Assembly: GCA_023415335.1 (NCBI GenBank)
Contig: JAEZLD010000142.1
Span: 1 to 8,260 of the forward strand
DNA from: Bacillota bacterium
Lineage (GTDB): Bacteria; Bacillota; Clostridia; Clostridiales; Caloramatoraceae
Length of the DNA: 8,260 bases
Direction of reading: 5' to 3'
Positions 6,070-8,260 of this stretch are shown here, in pieces. Below the pieces are notes generated by a model. The model had not been told where the DNA came from, searched no databases, and saw only the letters and a list, made by a program, of their open reading frames with translations. Position numbers and translations under genes: made by a program. Position 1 is the first letter of the stretch. Every line of letters begins with the position of its first letter.

Positions 6070-6693
6070 TTATTTCACTACTTTTTCAAAATCCGAAGCT
6101 GGATGCTTACAAATCGGACATATGAAATCATCAGGGAGTTCCTCACCCACGTACTCATATCCACAAATAGTACAACGCCATATTACCTGACCACCCTCTA
6201 TCTTTCCAACAGCTTCAGGCTTTGGCTTGATGTTATTCATATAGTATTCATAGGTTGCTGAAGGTGTATCACTGAGGACGTCCATATCAGTGATTGTTCC
6301 AATAAACATTGTATGCGAACCAATATCCTCTGTTTTTTCAACCTCTACAGATATAAATGCATTTGTTGCCTCTGTAACAATACAGATACCATTATCTCCA
6401 CGCTTATAGCCAGAAAAACCCTCAAACTTATTAACATCTCTTCCTGACTGAAAACCAAAATGCTTAAACAGATCAAATGTAGCTGCATGACTAATAACAG
6501 AAACAGTAAATTTACCTGTTCTCATAATCATATCGTGAGTATAATTTGCTTTGTTAACACAAATACTGATTTGATTTGGGGTAGATGCAGCCTGAATTGC
6601 AGTATTAATAATGCAGCCATTATCCTTATCACCCTCTTTTGCAGTCAATACAAACAATCCATAACTTAATCTGTACATTACTCTTTTGTTCAT
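6070..6693 (-). CDS. hrb: High-molecular-weight rubredoxin (flavin reductase-rubredoxin fusion)
   Basis: A 207-residue fusion. Residues 1-155 form a flavin reductase-like FMN-binding split barrel (MYRLSYGLFVLTAKEGD, NTAIQAASTPNQISICVNK, FGFQSGRDVNKFEGF). Residues 170-207 are a rubredoxin domain with the Fe-binding cysteines Cys174, Cys177, Cys192 and Cys195 (WRCTICGYEY and CPICKHPASDF). In acetogens such as Moorella, Hrb passes electrons from NADH to flavodiiron protein FprA, scavenging O2 or NO, and it is linked to rubrerythrin. The frame is open from an ATG at 6720, but that codon has no ribosome binding site and encodes a non-family extension; the ATG at 6693 has AAGGAG 8 nt upstream and fits the family start. 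A rubrerythrin stub follows 12 nt downstream, consistent with a former oxygen-defence operon. Confidence 0.95.
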   Translation of the reverse strand: MNKRVMYRLSYGLFVLTAKEGDKDNGCIINTAIQAASTPNQISICVNKANYTHDMIMRTGKFTVSVISHAATFDLFKHFGFQSGRDVNKFEGFSGYKRGDNGICIVTEATNAFISVEVEKTEDIGSHTMFIGTITDMDVLSDTPSATYEYYMNNIKPKPEAVGKIEGGQVIWRCTICGYEYVGEELPDDFICPICKHPASDFEKVVK

Positions 6694-6701
6694 TTCTTTC
6701 A

Positions 6702-6707
6702 CTCCTT
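6702..6707 (-). promoter_or_regulatory. Ribosome binding site that sets the hrb start
   Basis: AAGGAG on the minus strand, 8 nt before the ATG at 6693. It lies inside the frame opened by the earlier ATG at 6720, which lacks any such site, and so favours 6693 as the true start. Confidence 0.8.
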
Positions 6708-6795
6708 GAATATTTACCATTAATTTACTTACAATATCTACATTAAACTACTCTACCACACTTCATACATCCCAAATGGAGCAAAACAGCTTTCA

Positions 6796-7021
6796 TCAAT
6801 ACTCCATACCTGCTATTTTAAAAATCATATCCGGAAGAATGGCTTTCCTTGCCTTATTGTATTTCTCTTCTTCGCCTTCAGTTCTTCCAACCAATGCCGT
6901 TCCGGTTGCAGAGTTATCTGAAACAACCAGCAAAGCAATACTGGGGACCTCTAACAGAATACTATATGAATGCGTGCAATTCTTTTAAGATTCCTCCATA
7001 GGTTTTCGGCAGTTCCTTCAT
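6796..7021 (-). pseudogene. Remnant of a probable nucleoside phosphorylase
   Basis: Two pieces in different frames. From an ATG at 7021, 4 nt after the methyltransferase stop, a 19-codon frame reads MKELPKTYGGILKELHAFI and ends at a TAG (6962-6964). A second frame, open from about 6984 to a TGA at 6796-6798, reads VPSIALLVVSDNSATG, GRTEGEEEKYNKARKAILPD and MIFKIAGMEY. The latter looks like the C-terminal end of a PNP/UDP-type nucleoside phosphorylase (the VSD-N-TG block and the closing amphipathic helix); intact members are about 230-260 residues, so most of the gene is missing. Whether the N-terminal piece belongs to the same gene is inference from its position. Methyltransferase plus nucleoside phosphorylase would fit a sulfur/methyl salvage operon. 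The family call for the C-terminal piece is tentative. Confidence 0.5.
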
Positions 7022-7025
7022 GAGT

Positions 7026-7955
7026 TTACTTTTGCTTTTCCAGCCTTTTCGCAATTTCATCCATATGACTGCCATCAGTTCCACAGCATCCTCCAAAGAT
7101 TTTGAAGGGCTGTAGGGTTCTGAGATTTAGCATATCCTCAGCCAGAGACACCGGATCCGAGGTTTTAAGGTCAATAGCATGATCAAGCTCCTCATATGAA
7201 AGTGCAGATGTGTTGGCCTGAATGCCCATAAAGCGTTCCTTAACTGCTGGTGTGTTATTTATAGGCTGCGATAGTGCCTCATATACGATTCGGGGATGAA
7301 CACAATTTGTCATATAACAGACAGGCTTAAAATCTATAAGCCTGTCAATATATTCAATTGCCTGGGAAATCGGCTGTCCATCAATTAATCTGCCATTTTT
7401 TTGTATTGTAAAGCTTATGATATAAGGCACTTTATATTCCGCAATAGCAGCAGCTATTCCCGCAGCCTCGCCCAAAGAAGGGATTAAGGCTGCATATATG
7501 AAGTCCACCATTGCCTGTGCAAAAAGTTCTATTTCCCACGCATGGAAAAACCTTGATGACTTAAAGTTCAATGCACCTTCTCCTGTATAAGCATCGCCCT
7601 TGCACCCAATAAGGCCACCCACATACATTTCAGCTCTTTGCTTTGTCTGTACCTGGCGGAGGAAGTCAACGTTTCTCTGTATTATGGATTTATCGTGCCC
7701 TGAACGTGCTACACGCTCCTGATTGGTTCGCCTGGTTGTTGTAGTGGCAAGAAAGGGTAAACCATGAGTATATGCAATTTCTGCATACTCACTCCAAAGA
7801 GCCTCCAATGCATTTCTTCCACACCTTGAATATACAAGACTGCCCATGACTATATTATCATCAAAGGGCAGGCTATATTCTCTTTTTAGTCTTTCACCCA
7901 AAGCCCCCTCCATCAGGATGCTTCCCTTTTGTTCAATACATTCCGTGAATCCCAT
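7026..7955 (-). CDS. Homocysteine S-methyltransferase family protein
   Basis: A 309-residue zinc-dependent methyltransferase-fold protein of the Pfam S-methyl_trans family (relatives of MmuM, BHMT and the N-terminal part of MetH). These move a methyl group from a donor such as S-methylmethionine, betaine or methyl-folate to homocysteine, giving methionine. The zinc-binding cysteines are present: Cys218 in MTNCVHP and Cys290-Cys291 in IFGGCCGTDGSHM. Other family blocks are LMEGALGERL, FLATTTTRRTNQERV, YVGGLIGCKGDAYTGEGAL and MGIQANTS. There is no folate or cobalamin domain, so it is a stand-alone enzyme, and the donor cannot be told from sequence. The frame is open from a GTG at 7970 that lacks a ribosome binding site; the ATG at 7955 has GTGAGG 9 nt upstream and is preferred. 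It lies between a broken phosphatase and a broken phosphorylase yet looks fully intact. Confidence 0.88.
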   Translation of the reverse strand: MGFTECIEQKGSILMEGALGERLKREYSLPFDDNIVMGSLVYSRCGRNALEALWSEYAEIAYTHGLPFLATTTTRRTNQERVARSGHDKSIIQRNVDFLRQVQTKQRAEMYVGGLIGCKGDAYTGEGALNFKSSRFFHAWEIELFAQAMVDFIYAALIPSLGEAAGIAAAIAEYKVPYIISFTIQKNGRLIDGQPISQAIEYIDRLIDFKPVCYMTNCVHPRIVYEALSQPINNTPAVKERFMGIQANTSALSYEELDHAIDLKTSDPVSLAEDMLNLRTLQPFKIFGGCCGTDGSHMDEIAKRLEKQK

Positions 7956-7964
7956 TTCATTAAA

Positions 7965-7970
7965 CCTCAC
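7965..7970 (-). promoter_or_regulatory. Ribosome binding site that sets the methyltransferase start
   Basis: GTGAGG on the minus strand, 9 nt before the ATG at 7955. Its first GTG could be read as an upstream start codon, but nothing resembling a ribosome binding site precedes that codon. Confidence 0.55.
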
Positions 7971-7985
7971 ATAAATTTAAGTATT

Positions 7986-8255
7986 TTACCTAACCCCCAA
8001 TGCCTCGCATCCCTCCAGTATATCCTCATAGATAACATCAAAGTTAACTGTATACCATGGATCTGCAATATCCCTTGGCTTGTCCGTAAAATCCAGAAGC
8101 CTGAGCAGCTTCCCCTCAGGATCAGGTCCGATCATCCTCCTCATCCATGTCATGTTCATGGAATCCATTCCTATTAAATAATCATATTTATCATAGTCTT
8201 CCCTTATAAGCCTGACTGCCCTTTTGCCGTGGCAGATGAAAAGCACTCTAATCAT
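7986..8255 (-). pseudogene. Low-molecular-weight protein tyrosine phosphatase with in-frame loss of the catalytic loop
   Basis: An 89-codon frame starts MIRVLFICHG, the exact LMW-PTP opening up to the third residue of the active-site CX5R(S/T) loop. It then jumps straight to KRAVRLIREDYDKYDYLIGM, which in intact members occurs around residues 75-95, and continues normally to the end (RRMIGPDPEGKLLRLLDFTD, then ADPWYTVNFDVIYEDILEGC). Roughly 60-70 residues of a normal 150-160 are missing, in frame. The nucleophilic Cys8 remains, but the P-loop and its Arg are gone (residue 14, where CX5R needs Arg, is Val), so it cannot be an active phosphatase of this class; the general-acid Asp in ADPWY is kept. 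The join is at GGC-AAA (8223-8228), where a short repeat shared by 'CHGN' and 'GK' codons could have driven deletion. It is translatable, so a non-catalytic product cannot be excluded. Only 5 nt upstream are visible. Confidence 0.8.
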
Positions 8256-8260
8256 AAGAT

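Noticed and set aside
6743..6796. 17-codon minus-strand frame (MKAVLLHLGCMKCGRVV) overlapping the phosphorylase remnant's stop
   Set aside because: Too short, no ribosome binding site in an otherwise non-coding leader, no family match.
6776..6988. Plus-strand 70-codon frame between hrb and the methyltransferase
   Set aside because: It mirrors the phosphorylase-like C-terminal fragment on the minus strand, which has the better protein pattern.
7929..8177. Plus-strand 82-codon frame near the right end
   Set aside because: Antisense to the methyltransferase start and the phosphatase remnant; no recognisable features.

Overview
The window (about 40% G+C by eye) looks like chromosomal DNA from an anaerobic Firmicute, most likely a clostridial or Lachnospiraceae-type bacterium. 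The support is a high-molecular-weight rubredoxin, a rubrerythrin-like stub, strong GGAGG-type ribosome binding sites, a PC4/YdbC-family protein and an ECF sigma/anti-sigma pair of the SigV/RsiV type. No tRNA, rRNA, CRISPR array, IS element or phage gene was seen.

Left edge (1-1018), minus strand: the 5' part of a small PC4/YdbC-like ssDNA-binding protein gene runs off the window. Before it lies a decayed DUF4139-family gene with two reading frames, a large apparent internal loss and a nonsense codon. A 120-nt intergenic stretch with a perfect 10-bp inverted repeat then leads into the plus-strand genes.

Centre (1019-4838), plus strand: four tightly packed genes encode an MBOAT membrane O-acyltransferase, a membrane-anchored SGNH esterase/transferase, an ECF sigma factor and its RsiV-like anti-sigma factor (the last two overlap by ATGA). 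A strong bidirectional hairpin terminator closes the block. The first two genes form a typical two-protein machine for O-acetylating an extracellular polysaccharide. The last two resemble the Bacillus SigV-RsiV lysozyme-sensing switch, which in B. subtilis sits beside the peptidoglycan O-acetyltransferase gene oatA. The arrangement suggests an envelope-stress or lysozyme-responsive cell-surface O-acetylation module in which a split MBOAT+SGNH pair takes the place of OatA. This is the most interesting system in the window.

Right half (4839-8260), minus strand: reading in the direction of transcription there is a low-molecular-weight protein tyrosine phosphatase with its catalytic loop deleted, an intact homocysteine S-methyltransferase-family gene, a remnant of a probable nucleoside phosphorylase, an intact Hrb (flavin reductase-rubredoxin fusion), a 30-codon stub whose first 13 codons match the start of rubrerythrin, and an intact S66 (MccF/LD-carboxypeptidase-like) peptidase.

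A recurring theme is genes that keep one or both ends but have lost their interior: DUF4139, phosphorylase, rubrerythrin and LMW-PTP. Four such scars in 8 kb, beside fully intact genes, point either to active gene decay through short-repeat deletions or to an assembly artefact. Family assignments are from recognition of motifs; no database search was possible.
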